Source: Azospirillum sp. TSH58
GTDB lineage: Bacteria; Pseudomonadota; Alphaproteobacteria; Azospirillales; Azospirillaceae
DNA length: 64,000 nt
Assembly (NCBI RefSeq): GCF_003119115.1
Contig: NZ_CP022363.1
Span: forward strand, 497,001-561,000
Reading direction: 5' to 3'
Under the pieces are notes generated by a model. That model did not search any database, was not told the DNA's origin, and saw nothing but the letters and a program-made list of their open reading frames with translations. This document shows positions 43,244-52,136 of this stretch, one piece after another. A program made the translations under genes and the position numbers. Position 1 is the stretch's first letter, and every line of letters begins with the position of its first letter.

Positions 43244-43751
43244 CCTTTCCCCCCTCGGGCTTTCCCCCCTCGGGCTTTCCGCTGTCCAGCATCCCATGGG
43301 CGCGGTGCCATTCCTCCAGCGACTCCGGCGGGTAGTCGTCGCTGCGTTCGTCCCCCGGCGCGGCCTGGACCGGCACCCAGTTGGCCTTCGACCCCAGCAT
43401 CATGTGGACATGGGCCGGCGCTTCCGGCAGGGGGCTGTCGATGGCGCTGGCGAAGGGGTGGACCAACTCCGGCCAGCGCGGGTCGCTGACCCACAGGGCG
43501 GAGCCGCAGCGCGCGCAGAAGCGTCGCTCGCCGGGGCTTTCCTCTCCGTCGATGCGGGCGTGGAAGAGGGAGATGTGCTCCGCCCCCGTCACCTCCAGCG
43601 TGTCGGCCTTGGCTCCCAGATTGATGGCGTAGCCGCCCCCGCCCGCCGTCTTGCGGCAGATCGAGCAGTAGCAGCACAGGTAGGGGGCCGGCGCGTAGGC
43701 GTCCACCGAGAAACGCACCGCGCCGCAGTGGCAGGACCCGTCGAGCTTCAT
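43227..43751 (-). CDS. GFA-family zinc protein (glutathione-dependent formaldehyde-activating enzyme-like)
   Basis: 174 residues from ATG 43751 with GGAGGAGAGG upstream. The GFA zinc ligands are present: GSCHCGAVRF (Cys7, Cys9), LCCYCSICRKTAG (Cys26-Cys32) and RRFCARCGSALW. The best-known member binds glutathione and zinc and speeds adduct formation with formaldehyde, but most relatives are uncharacterised. The C-terminus carries GKPEG repeated twice, then GKADGG, encoded by a 15-bp tandem repeat (43245-43274). Confidence 0.9.
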   Translation of the reverse strand: MKLDGSCHCGAVRFSVDAYAPAPYLCCYCSICRKTAGGGGYAINLGAKADTLEVTGAEHISLFHARIDGEESPGERRFCARCGSALWVSDPRWPELVHPFASAIDSPLPEAPAHVHMMLGSKANWVPVQAAPGDERSDDYPPESLEEWHRAHGMLDSGKPEGGKPEGGKADGGA

Positions 43752-43843
43752 CCGTCCTCTCCTCCGATCCTCGGGCGCCCGGTTGCGGGGCCGCACCCGT
43801 CCAACCCTCCCGCTCCGGGAAAGTTTCCGGGGGGGCGCGGCCC

Positions 43844-45127
43844 TCACACGTCGACCACCGGGGCCATGGCCTCGGCCATCGCCAGCAGGGCGGCGTCCTG
43901 GAAGCGCGGGGCCACCAGCTGCACCCCCACCGGAAGCCCGCGCGGCCCGCGGCCGCAGGGCATGGCGAGGCAGGGGACGTGCAGCACCGTCCAGATCGCG
44001 TTGAAGATGTGGTCGCCCGTGGTGTGCAGCCCTTCCGGGGCCTCGCCCGGCGCGGGCGGCGTCAGGATCACGTCGATGGACTCGAACAGGGCGGCGAAGC
44101 GCGGCCGGCATGTGTCGGCCACGTCGTAGGCCTCGGTCAGGGTGCGCGCGGTGATGCCGCGGTTGTGCTCGCAATGGTCGGCCAGCTCGGGGTGCAGCCG
44201 GTGGCGGTCGCTGAGGTAAAGGTCGAGGAAGGAGGCGCGCCCCTCGCCGCGGCGGATCACGTCCTGCACCTCGGCCAGGGTCGAGAAGTCGTCCGGCAGT
44301 TCGAAGGGCACGACCGCCGCGCCGGCCTCCTCCAGCCGTTTGGCGGCGAGCAGCAGCGCCGCCTCGCCCGCCGGCTCGATGCGCGACCAGACGGGGGAGC
44401 GGCAAAGCCCGACGCGCAGGCCCTCCAGGGCGACCGGCGCAGTCGCCCCCATGCCTTCGATCTGGAACGCCTCGGCCATCAGCGCGAGGTCGGCGACCGA
44501 ACGCCCGTACCAGCCGAGCGTGTCGAGGGACACCGCGTAGTGCTTCATCCCCTCGCGGCTGACCACGCCCCAGGTCGGCTTGAAGCCGTAGATGCCGTTG
44601 AAGGCGGCGGGGCGGATGTGCGAGCCGCCGGTCTGCGTGCCGAAGGCCAGCGGCACATGCCGGTCCCCCACCGCCGCCCCCGACCCGGAGGAGGAGCCGC
44701 CCGGCGTGTGGGCGGGGTTGACCGGGTTGCGGGTCGCTGCCTTGCGCCCGCCGGAGGCGAACTCCACCGTGTCGGTCTTGCCCAGCAGGATGCCGCCGGC
44801 GCTGCGCGCGATGGACACGCAGGCGGCGTCACGGGCGGGCCGATGGCCCTGGAAGATCGGCGAGTTCTGGGTGGTCGGCAGGTCGGCGGTGTCGATCACG
44901 TCCTTCACGCCGAAGGGCAGGCCGTGCAGCGGGCCGGCGGCGGGACGCTTGTCGGCCTCCCGCGCGGCGGCCAGCGCCAAAGTGGGATCGACGGTGATCC
45001 AGGCGCGCACCTCCGGGTCGCGGGCTTCGATCCGCTCCAGGCAGGAGCGGACCAGCGCCTCGCTGGTCAGGCGGCCCTCGCGGATCGCGCGGGCGGCCGC
45101 GCTGGCCGTGAGTTCGAACGGTTCCAT
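43844..45127 (-). CDS. Amidase-signature hydrolase 1
   Basis: 427 residues. The Ser-cisSer-Lys triad is visible: Lys in GLPFGVKDVIDTADLPT, the Gly/Ser-rich GGSSSGSGAAV and the nucleophile loop GTQTGGSHIRPAAFNGIYGF. A His replaces Ser/Val after the GGS, as in allophanate- and malonamate-type amidases (some use SVIRPAAF), so the site should be functional. It is the last of three minus-strand genes (cysteine hydrolase, amidase 2, amidase 1) and should act on an amide delivered by the divergent ABC importer. Substrate unknown. Confidence 0.9.
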   Translation of the reverse strand: MEPFELTASAAARAIREGRLTSEALVRSCLERIEARDPEVRAWITVDPTLALAAAREADKRPAAGPLHGLPFGVKDVIDTADLPTTQNSPIFQGHRPARDAACVSIARSAGGILLGKTDTVEFASGGRKAATRNPVNPAHTPGGSSSGSGAAVGDRHVPLAFGTQTGGSHIRPAAFNGIYGFKPTWGVVSREGMKHYAVSLDTLGWYGRSVADLALMAEAFQIEGMGATAPVALEGLRVGLCRSPVWSRIEPAGEAALLLAAKRLEEAGAAVVPFELPDDFSTLAEVQDVIRRGEGRASFLDLYLSDRHRLHPELADHCEHNRGITARTLTEAYDVADTCRPRFAALFESIDVILTPPAPGEAPEGLHTTGDHIFNAIWTVLHVPCLAMPCGRGPRGLPVGVQLVAPRFQDAALLAMAEAMAPVVDV

Positions 45128-45165
45128 GGCGGGTCCTTCCGGAAAATGTCAGGCGGGCCGGAGAC

Positions 45166-46566
45166 TCAAAGGGGCAGGGCGGGGCGCTGGCGGTGGTGGT
45201 CGGTCGCCGCCTGGAAGGCCGCCCCGGCGCGGAAGACCAGCGGCTCGTCGAACCAGCGCCCGACGATCTGCATGCCCACCGGCATCCCGTCGCCGTCGAA
45301 GCCGCAGGGCACCGACATGGCGGGAAGACCGAGCGCGCCGAAGCCGTAGGTGAAGCGGCTGACCGCCCGCGTCGCCTCGATCATGTCGGCGCTGTCGTAG
45401 ATGCGCGGCGCCACGATGGGGGTGGTCGGGGTGAGGATCAGGTCCACACGCTCGAACAGCTCGCGGAACCGCAGCTTCCAGGCGGCCAGCCAGCGCCGCG
45501 ACTCCGCGTACTGCACGCCGGACACCGGCAGACCCAACTGCAGGCGGCGCAGCACCTCCGGTCCGATGGACTCCGGCGCGGTCTCCATCTTGTCGAGGTG
45601 ATACTGCGCCATGTCGGCGACGAGCAGGGAGAAGGCGGTGCGGGCCTGCGCGACCTCCGCGTCCTCGATGGTGACGTCCACCAGGACCGCGCCGGCCTTC
45701 TCCAGCACCGCCGCCGCCGCGCGCACCCGCTCCGCCACCGCGGGCTGGAGGTTGTCGAAATAGAAGTTGCACGGCAGCCCGATGCGCGTGCCGGCGATGC
45801 CCGCCTTCACATCCGGCAGAAAGTTGCCGAGAGGAACGTCCACCGAATTGGGGTCTTCCGGGTCGTAGCCGGCGATGGCGGCGAAGGCCCGCGCCACATC
45901 GGCGACCGAACAGGCGAGCGGGCCGATGGTGTCGAAATCGACGCTGCACGGGATCATGCCGACGTTCGACACCCGGCCGACGCTGGGCCGCAGCCCGACC
46001 ACCCCGCAGAGCGCCGCCGGGATGCGGATGGAGCCGCCGGTGTCGGTGCCGATCGACACCCGGCACAGCCCGGCGGCGACCGAGGCCGCCGAGCCGCCGC
46101 TCGACCCGCCGGGCACCCGCCCGGTGTCCCAGGGGTTCCGGCAGGGGCCGTGATGCTCGTTCTGGTTCGTCGAGCCAAGGCAGAATTCGGACAGGTTGTT
46201 GCGCCCGACCAGGATGGCCCCGGCGTCGCGCAAGCGGCGCACCAGCGGGGCGTCCTGCCGGCCCAGCCGGGCGAAGCGGGCGGAGGAACCGTAGCTGGTC
46301 GTCTCGCCGGCCAGTTCGAAGCAGTACTTGACGGTGACCGTCACCCCGTCCAGCAGACCGGGCCAGTCCCCCGCCGCCCGCGCCTCGTCCTGCGCCTGGG
46401 CCCGGCGGACCGCCCCGTCGGCGTCCACCGCCAACAGGGCGTTGACGATCGGGTTCAGGCTCTCGATGCGGGCGAGACGGGCGCAGGTTTCCGCCTCGCT
46501 GGGGCCGGGCATGGATGGGGCGCCGCCGCCGGACCGGGCCGGATGCGTTGTCGAAAGTTCGGACAT
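45166..46566 (-). CDS. Amidase-signature hydrolase 2
   Basis: 466 residues. Lys is in GVTVTVKYCFELAGE, cis-Ser in PGGSSGGSAASVAAGL and the nucleophile in GTDTGGSIRIPAALCGVVGL; KYCFELAG departs from the common KD-N-D pattern. It belongs with the AtzE/GatA-like amidases used for ureide, biuret-like or aryl-amide substrates. It starts 102 nt after the cysteine hydrolase gene and ends 38 nt before amidase 1. Two different amidases plus two cysteine hydrolases suggest stepwise hydrolysis of a compound with several C-N bonds. Confidence 0.9.
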   Translation of the reverse strand: MSELSTTHPARSGGGAPSMPGPSEAETCARLARIESLNPIVNALLAVDADGAVRRAQAQDEARAAGDWPGLLDGVTVTVKYCFELAGETTSYGSSARFARLGRQDAPLVRRLRDAGAILVGRNNLSEFCLGSTNQNEHHGPCRNPWDTGRVPGGSSGGSAASVAAGLCRVSIGTDTGGSIRIPAALCGVVGLRPSVGRVSNVGMIPCSVDFDTIGPLACSVADVARAFAAIAGYDPEDPNSVDVPLGNFLPDVKAGIAGTRIGLPCNFYFDNLQPAVAERVRAAAAVLEKAGAVLVDVTIEDAEVAQARTAFSLLVADMAQYHLDKMETAPESIGPEVLRRLQLGLPVSGVQYAESRRWLAAWKLRFRELFERVDLILTPTTPIVAPRIYDSADMIEATRAVSRFTYGFGALGLPAMSVPCGFDGDGMPVGMQIVGRWFDEPLVFRAGAAFQAATDHHRQRPALPL

Positions 46567-46668
46567 GCGTTGCTGCTTTCCGCTCGCGTGCCGGATGGCT
46601 TCAGACGCTCGGGTCCGGCGACGGCCTGTTGAAATCGCTTCGTTGCGCTTAGGGACGGAACCGCCGGG

Positions 46669-47298
46669 TCAGGCGGCGTCCGCCAGCGCCAGATGGGCGA
46701 TGACCGCGTCCAGCGGCATCACGTCGGCGTATTTCTTGCCCATGTCGAACAGGTTGGCGCGGTGCGGCTCCTCCGCCCGGTCGCCCACGCACTCCTCCAC
46801 GATGATCGGGCGCAGCCCGTGGGCGGAGGCGTCGATCACGCTGGCCCGCACGCAGCCCGAGGTCGTGCAGCCGGTGACCAGCAGCGTGTCGACCGCGTTC
46901 GCCCGCAGCCAGGAGGACAGGGCGGTGCCGAAGAAGGCCGAGGCGTGCTGCTTGCGCACGATGAACTCGTTGGGCAGCGGCGCGACCTCCGGGGCGAAGG
47001 CGACGTCGGGGGACTCGGCGGTCAGGGTCAGCAGCGACGGAATCTTCTCGCCGAACGGGCCGATGCCGCCCGGAGCCTCCGGCGCGATGAAGCAGGCATG
47101 GGCGATCGGCATGCCCAGGGGGCGGACATGTCCGAGCAACTTGCCCGTGGCGGTGATGGCGCTGTTGATGTTGAAGCCGCCGAAGGCGTCCTCGCGCGTG
47201 AAACCGATCTGGAAGTCGATGATGAGGAGGGCGGACTTGCGGCCGAAGCCGAGCGGCTTGCCGATGCCCTGGCGGTCGTAGATGGAAAGATCGCTCAT
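46669..47298 (-). CDS. Cysteine hydrolase 1 (isochorismatase fold; N-carbamoylsarcosine amidase/maleamate amidase type)
   Basis: 209 residues from 47298 (MSDLSIYDRQ). The isochorismatase-fold triad is Asp28 (LIIDFQIGF), Lys116 (FIVRKQHASAFFGT) and catalytic Cys149 (TGCTTSGCVRAS). The GCTTSGC loop and VGDRAEEPHRANLFDMGKKY end are those of N-carbamoylsarcosine amidase and maleamate amidohydrolase. It heads the minus-strand operon with the two amidases. A close paralogue ends the plus-strand operon (53309). Confidence 0.92.
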   Translation of the reverse strand: MSDLSIYDRQGIGKPLGFGRKSALLIIDFQIGFTREDAFGGFNINSAITATGKLLGHVRPLGMPIAHACFIAPEAPGGIGPFGEKIPSLLTLTAESPDVAFAPEVAPLPNEFIVRKQHASAFFGTALSSWLRANAVDTLLVTGCTTSGCVRASVIDASAHGLRPIIVEECVGDRAEEPHRANLFDMGKKYADVMPLDAVIAHLALADAA

Positions 47299-47644
47299 TT
47301 CAGGAGGTTCCTTCTTCCGCTGCAGCGCCGCATCACGGGCGCCGGACCAGCATACAACGAGGTTTTTTTGCATTCAAAGTCCATAGTTTCACCAATTCAA
47401 ACCCGTCCCTGCCCGCGTTTTGCGCAGACATGCATATTGCTGTATTCACGAGCAATACCGCTGAATCCAGCTGTAAAGTGCTGTTTTAGAAGAATTTATA
47501 GACCACCTGCGACAGCCTGCCGCAGGGTGGCACGATTCCTGCGAATTTGGTCGGACATAAGGGTCCAGCGCAGATTGTGTGCAAAAATAGACCGGACAAA
47601 TCTCAGCGCTGCCCGTAAAATCTTTGACACAGAGGAGCAGGCTT
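47299..47644. other. Divergent control region of the amide uptake/hydrolysis locus
   Basis: The 346-bp gap is AT-richer than the flanks and contains no credible gene. It must hold promoters in both directions. On the plus strand a sigma-54 promoter is seen at 47528-47543; a GAGGAG ribosome binding site precedes the importer start. On the minus strand AAGGA lies 11 nt before the hydrolase start. No NtrC-type or GntR-type operator was recognised with confidence. Confidence 0.7.
47528..47543 (+). promoter_or_regulatory. Sigma-54 (-24/-12) promoter candidate
   Basis: TGGCACGATTCCTGCG has the invariant GG and GC at the correct 10-bp separation and matches the TGGCACG-N4-TTGCW consensus except C for the first T and G for W. 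It lies about 100 bp before the substrate-binding protein gene and reads towards it. Such promoters depend on an enhancer-binding activator, typically NtrC for nitrogen supply genes. Confidence 0.7.
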
Positions 47645-49228
47645 ATGGACGGGATCAATCGCAAGGAACGGGCCGGCCGGATCGAGCGGAGCGGCGTCAA
47701 CCGTCGCCAGTTCGGCACGTTGCTGGCCGCCGGCGCCCTGGTGGCGGGCAGCGGCTGGCCTCTGCCGGCGTCGGCGGCGCCGCCGGTCCTGCGGGTGCGC
47801 ATCGGCAGCGACATCGGCAACCTGGATCCCGCCCGTATTTTCCAGATCGAGAACCAGACGGTCGCCACTCAGATCTTCAACGGGCTGGTCAAGTACGACG
47901 AGGCGAGCAACGCCATCGTCCCCGACCTCGCCACCGGCTGGGACATCTCCGGAGACGGTACCGTCTACAGCTTCGCCCTGCGCAGCGGCGTCACCTGGCA
48001 CAAGGGCTTCGGCCCCTTCACCTCCGACGACGTCAAATTCTCGTTCGAGCGCGTGCTCGACCCGCAGACCGGCAGCAGCTACAGCGGGCAGCTCGCCTCC
48101 ATCAAGTCCATCGAGACGCCGTCCCCCGACAAGGTGGTCATCACGCTGAAGGAGCCGAATTCCGGCTTCCTGCACAAGGTCTCGGCCTTCAACCAGGGCT
48201 GGATTGTCAGCCGCAAGGCGCTGGGCGAGATCGGCGACAAGGCCTTCGCGCTGAACCCCATCGGCACCGGCCCCTTCGTGTTCCAGAACTGGGCGCCGGG
48301 CCGCGAGGTGAAGCTGTCCGCCAACAAGGACTATTTCGCGGGCGCCCCCAAGGTCGAGGAGGTGCAGTTCCGCGTCATCAAGGACGAGACGGCGGCGGCC
48401 ATCGCCCTGGAGAACGGCGAGATCGACATCCTCTTCGGCCTGCAGCAGCCGGAGGTCATCCAGCGACTGAAGGGCGGCGGGCTGGTCACCGTGCTGGACC
48501 GGGACGCCAACCACACGATCAACCTCGTCCTCAACACCTCGATCAAGCCGCTGGGCGACCTGCGCGTCCGTCAGGCGATCTACCACGCCATCAACCGCAA
48601 GGCGCTGATCGACGGCTTCTTCAAGGGCACCAAGTCGGAGGCGAGCGGCTTCCTCACCCCGGCGTTCCAGGAGTTCACCGACAAGGTCCCGCTGTTCCCC
48701 TACGACCCGGCGAAGGCCAGGGCGCTGCTCAAGGAGGCCGGGGTGGGGTCCTTCTCGCTCGACCTCGTGGCGCCGGGTGCCAACCCCTACGACAAGATCG
48801 TCGTGCCAATCGCCAGCGACCTCGCCGCCGTCGGCATCGACGCCAAGATCAAGGTGCTGGAGCGCGGCGCCTACCTGCAGGCGCGCAACAAGGGCACGGT
48901 GCCCACCTGCATCACCGGCGTGGTCGGCGCACCCGACCCGGACAGCCCGATCCTGTCGCTGTTCGCCAAGTCCTCCTTCCCGCCGGGCCTCAACACCGCC
49001 CATTACGAGGGGGTGGAGGACCTGATCGCCGCCGCCCGGCAGGCCCAGGGCGACGACGCCCGCAAGGAGGTCTACGGGAAGATCCAGGCCAAGGTGATGG
49101 GCGACGTGCCGGTGATCCCGCTCTACGCCGACCACCTGTTCATCGCCCACACCAAGAAGGTCTCCGGCTTCGTCCAGAACTCCCTCTTCACGATGAGCGC
49201 CTATCCGGTCTCGCTGCTGGAGGCGTGA
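47645..49228 (+). CDS. ABC importer substrate-binding protein (SBP family 5, peptide/nickel type)
   Basis: 527 residues from ATG 47645 with GAGGAG upstream. The signal peptide has a twin-arginine (NRRQFGTLLAAGALVAGSGW), so export may be by Tat. The family-5 pattern is clear: RIGSDIGNLDPARIFQIENQ, LATGWDISGDGTVYSFALR, TSDDVKFSFERVLDPQTGS and LRVRQAIYHAINRKALI. Relatives bind peptides, opines, nickel chelates or other organic compounds. Position beside amidases and cysteine hydrolases favours an amide or ureide. It is first in an operon with the two permeases and two ATPases. Confidence 0.93.
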   Translation: MDGINRKERAGRIERSGVNRRQFGTLLAAGALVAGSGWPLPASAAPPVLRVRIGSDIGNLDPARIFQIENQTVATQIFNGLVKYDEASNAIVPDLATGWDISGDGTVYSFALRSGVTWHKGFGPFTSDDVKFSFERVLDPQTGSSYSGQLASIKSIETPSPDKVVITLKEPNSGFLHKVSAFNQGWIVSRKALGEIGDKAFALNPIGTGPFVFQNWAPGREVKLSANKDYFAGAPKVEEVQFRVIKDETAAAIALENGEIDILFGLQQPEVIQRLKGGGLVTVLDRDANHTINLVLNTSIKPLGDLRVRQAIYHAINRKALIDGFFKGTKSEASGFLTPAFQEFTDKVPLFPYDPAKARALLKEAGVGSFSLDLVAPGANPYDKIVVPIASDLAAVGIDAKIKVLERGAYLQARNKGTVPTCITGVVGAPDPDSPILSLFAKSSFPPGLNTAHYEGVEDLIAAARQAQGDDARKEVYGKIQAKVMGDVPVIPLYADHLFIAHTKKVSGFVQNSLFTMSAYPVSLLEA

Positions 49229-49230
49229 CG

Positions 49231-50169
49231 ATGGACCGGCTTCTTCGCCAACTCTCGCAGCTCGCGATCACGGTGTTCGGCATCGTGACCGTGACCTTCT
49301 TCCTGGTCCGGATGATCCCCGGCGACCCCGCCCAGTACATGCTGGGCGACTACGCGACCGAGGAGGCGCTGGCGACTCTGCGCGCCCAGCTCGGCCTCGA
49401 CCAGCCGGTTTACGTGCAGTACGGGCTCTACGTGCTGCGCGCCGTCACCGGGGATTTCGGGTCGTCGGTGGTCACCGGCCGCCCGGCGCTGGAGGAGATC
49501 CTGTTCAGCCTTCCCGACTCCGCGATCCTGGCCTTCGCCGGCCTCGCGGTGGCGGTGGTGATCGGCATCCCGCTCGGCATCCTCACCGCGGAGCGGCAGG
49601 GATCGTGGAGCGACATGCTCATCATGATCGTTGCGCTGTTCGGCATCTCCTTCCCGGTCTTCTGGCTCGGCCTCGCCTCCGTCCTGCTGTTCTCGCAGGA
49701 GCTGAAATGGTTCCCGGCGCTGGGGGCCAGCTCGGGCGGCGGGTTCCTCACCCACCTGCACCATCTCGTGCTTCCGGCGGGCGTGCTGGGCATCTCGGTC
49801 GCCGCCTACATCACCCGCCTGACCCGCTCGGCGATGCTGGAGGTGCTGGGCCAGGACTGCATCCGCGTCGCCCGCGCGATGGGGGTGCCGGAACGCCGGG
49901 TGGTGTGGCGGCTGGCGCTGAAGAACGCGCTGGTGCCGATCCTCGCGATCGTCGGGGTGACCTTCGCCTGGTCGCTGGGCAGCGCCATCCTGATCGAGGT
50001 GGTGTTCAGCCGGCCCGGCATCGGCTCGATGATCCTGAAGGCGGTCTCGGCCCGCGACTACCAGCTCGTCCAGGCGGGCGTGCTGGTGCTGGCGGTCGCC
50101 GTCGTCCTCGTCAACAGCCTGCTCGACCTCGCCTACGGGCTGGTCGATCCGCGCCTGTCCACACGGTGA
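49231..50169 (+). CDS. ABC importer permease 1 (DppB-like)
   Basis: 312 residues, 2 nt after the binding-protein gene. Six membrane segments; the N-terminus QLAITVFGIVTVTFFLVRMI with PGDPAQYMLG is the DppB/GsiC signature, and the ATPase-coupling EAA loop is AYITRLTRSAMLEVLGQDCI then VRAMGVPERRV-like IRVARAMGVPERRV. It forms the channel with permease 2. Confidence 0.94.
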   Translation: MDRLLRQLSQLAITVFGIVTVTFFLVRMIPGDPAQYMLGDYATEEALATLRAQLGLDQPVYVQYGLYVLRAVTGDFGSSVVTGRPALEEILFSLPDSAILAFAGLAVAVVIGIPLGILTAERQGSWSDMLIMIVALFGISFPVFWLGLASVLLFSQELKWFPALGASSGGGFLTHLHHLVLPAGVLGISVAAYITRLTRSAMLEVLGQDCIRVARAMGVPERRVVWRLALKNALVPILAIVGVTFAWSLGSAILIEVVFSRPGIGSMILKAVSARDYQLVQAGVLVLAVAVVLVNSLLDLAYGLVDPRLSTR

Positions 50170-50172
50170 CCC

Positions 50173-51054
50173 ATGGCAGCAATCGCAACCGTATCCACCG
50201 CGCCGCGGCGGTCGTCCCTGATGCGCTACTTCCGCCATCCGGGCTTCCTGATCGGCGTGATCCTGCTGACCCTGCTGCTGATCGTGGCGGTGGCGGCGCC
50301 CTGGATCGCCCCGATGTCGCCGCTTGAGACCGACCTCGCCAACACGCTGGCCCCGCCCTCGGCCGCGCACCTTCTGGGCACCGACCAGTTCGGGCGCGAC
50401 GTGCTGTCCCGCCTGATCTGGGGCACCCGCATCTCCCTCCAGGTCGCCGTCGCGGTGATGGCGCTCTCGCTGTCGCTGGGCATGGCGATCGGCGCGGTCG
50501 CCGGCTTCTTCGGCGGCTGGGTCGAGCGGGTCACCGTCTCGATCATCGACATCCTGCTGGCCTTCCCCGGCTTCCTGCTGGCGCTGGCCCTGGTGGCGGC
50601 GCGCGGCTCCTCGCTGGAATCGGTCATCATCGCGGTGGCGCTGGCCTTCACCCCGCGGGTCGCCGCGGTGATGCGGGCGGTCGTCCTGACCATCAAGCCA
50701 CGCACCTACGTCGAGGCATCGCGGGCCATCGGCATGGGCACAATGCGGCTGCTGTTCCTGCATGTCGTGCCGAACAGCCTGCCGCCGGTGATCGTGGTCG
50801 CCACGGTCAGCGCCGCCACCGCCATCCTGGCCGAAGCGGGCCTGAGCTTCCTCGGCCTCGGCGTCCAGCCGCCGGCCCCGACCTGGGGCAACGTCATCGC
50901 CGACGGGCAGAGCTTCCTGGCCTCCAACCCGCTGATCTCGCTGTCGGCGGGCATCTGCATCGCGGTGATGGTGGTCGCCCTGAACCTGCTGGGGGACGGC
51001 CTGCGCGACACGCTCGACCCGCAGATGCGCCGTTCCTCCGGGCGCGTGCTGTGA
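50173..51054 (+). CDS. ABC importer permease 2 (DppC-like)
   Basis: 293 residues, 3 nt after permease 1. N-terminal helix (GFLIGVILLTLLLIVAVAAP), then HLLGTDQFGRDVLSRLIWGT, the diagnostic DppC/GsiD motif. The EAA loop is TYVEASRAIGMGTMRLLFLH, and AEAGLSFLGLGVQPPAPTWG sits in the last periplasmic loop. It partners with permease 1. Confidence 0.94.
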   Translation: MAAIATVSTAPRRSSLMRYFRHPGFLIGVILLTLLLIVAVAAPWIAPMSPLETDLANTLAPPSAAHLLGTDQFGRDVLSRLIWGTRISLQVAVAVMALSLSLGMAIGAVAGFFGGWVERVTVSIIDILLAFPGFLLALALVAARGSSLESVIIAVALAFTPRVAAVMRAVVLTIKPRTYVEASRAIGMGTMRLLFLHVVPNSLPPVIVVATVSAATAILAEAGLSFLGLGVQPPAPTWGNVIADGQSFLASNPLISLSAGICIAVMVVALNLLGDGLRDTLDPQMRRSSGRVL

Positions 51055-51062
51055 GAACGCCC

Positions 51063-52136
51063 ATGCCAAACCACCCCATGCCGAATCTTCATCCCGTGGC
51101 CCCGGCGGCTCCCATCGCCCCCGCCACGGCCCCCCGCCCGGTCGCGCTGGAGCTGCGCGACCTGACCACGGTCTTTCCCGGCGACGACGGACCGGTCACC
51201 GTCATCGACGGCGTGTCGCTCGCCGTGCGGGCCGGCGGCACGCTGGCGGTGGTCGGCGAGTCCGGGTCGGGCAAGTCGATGACCTTCCTGTCGGCGCTGG
51301 GCCTCGTCGCCACGCCGGGCCGCGTCCGCCGCGGCGAGGTGCGGATCGACGGGACCGACATCCTGCACCAGCCGCCGGAACGGCTGCGCCGCCTGCGCGG
51401 GGCGGTCATTTCGATGATCTTCCAGGACCCGCTGACCGCGCTGAACCCCGTCTTCACCATCGGCGAGCAGATCGTCGAGGTGCTGCGGGCCCACCAGCGG
51501 ATCGGCCGCGCCGCCGCCCGCGCCCGCGCCATCGAGCTGCTGGCCCGCGTCCAGATCCCCGACCCGGCCCGGCGGGTGGACGACTACCCGCACCAGCTCA
51601 GCGGCGGGCAGCGCCAGCGCGTGCTGATCGCCATGGCCATCGCCCTGTCGCCGAGGATCCTGATCGCCGACGAGCCGACCACGGCGCTCGACGTGACGGT
51701 GCAGGCGCAGATCCTCGACCTGCTCGCCGACCTCCAGGCGGAGACCGGCATGGCGCTGGTGCTCATCACCCACGACCTTGGGCTGGTCGCCAAATACGCC
51801 GACGACGTGGCGGTGATGTACGCCGGGCGGCTGGTCGAGACCGGCTCCATGGAGGAGGTCTTCACCAGGCCCCGCCACCCCTACACCCGCGCGCTGTTCC
51901 GCAGCATCCCCCGCCTCGACGGCCCGGTGGACGAGGAGCTTCCGGCCATCGAGGGCCAGCCGCCCAACGTCGCCCGCCTGCCGCCCGGCTGCGCCTTCGA
52001 GCCGCGCTGCACGGTCGGCCGCGGGCGGACGGACTGCTGCACCCGGCGCCCCCTGCCGCTGGCCGGCGACCGCTCCGGCCACCGCAGCGCCTGTTTCCAC
52101 GAAGACCTGCCCGACCGGAAGGAGGCCGCCCGATGA
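51063..52136 (+). CDS. ABC importer ATPase 1 (DppD-like)
   Basis: 357 residues from ATG 51063; GTG 51051, overlapping the permease stop, is the alternative. Walker A GESGSGKS, signature LSGGQRQRV, Walker [12 protein letters not shown] and H-loop THD are intact. The C-terminus has the oligopeptide-transporter extension with [14 protein letters not shown]-type cysteines, as in DppD/OppD (possible iron-sulfur site). It overlaps ATPase 2 by 4 nt. Confidence 0.94.
   Translation: MPNHPMPNLHPVAPAAPIAPATAPRPVALELRDLTTVFPGDDGPVTVIDGVSLAVRAGGTLAVVGESGSGKSMTFLSALGLVATPGRVRRGEVRIDGTDILHQPPERLRRLRGAVISMIFQDPLTALNPVFTIGEQIVEVLRAHQRIGRAAARARAIELLARVQIPDPARRVDDYPHQLSGGQRQRVLIAMAIALSPRILIADEPTTALDVTVQAQILDLLADLQAETGMALVLITHDLGLVAKYADDVAVMYAGRLVETGSMEEVFTRPRHPYTRALFRSIPRLDGPVDEELPAIEGQPPNVARLPPGCAFEPRCTVGRGRTDCCTRRPLPLAGDRSGHRSACFHEDLPDRKEAAR

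Noticed and set aside
46693-50169. A 1158-codon plus-strand frame across the cysteine hydrolase, the control region and the ABC genes
   Set aside because: Most of it is frame-shadow of the binding protein and hydrolase. Only the last 312 residues (from 49231) are a real gene, the DppB-like permease.
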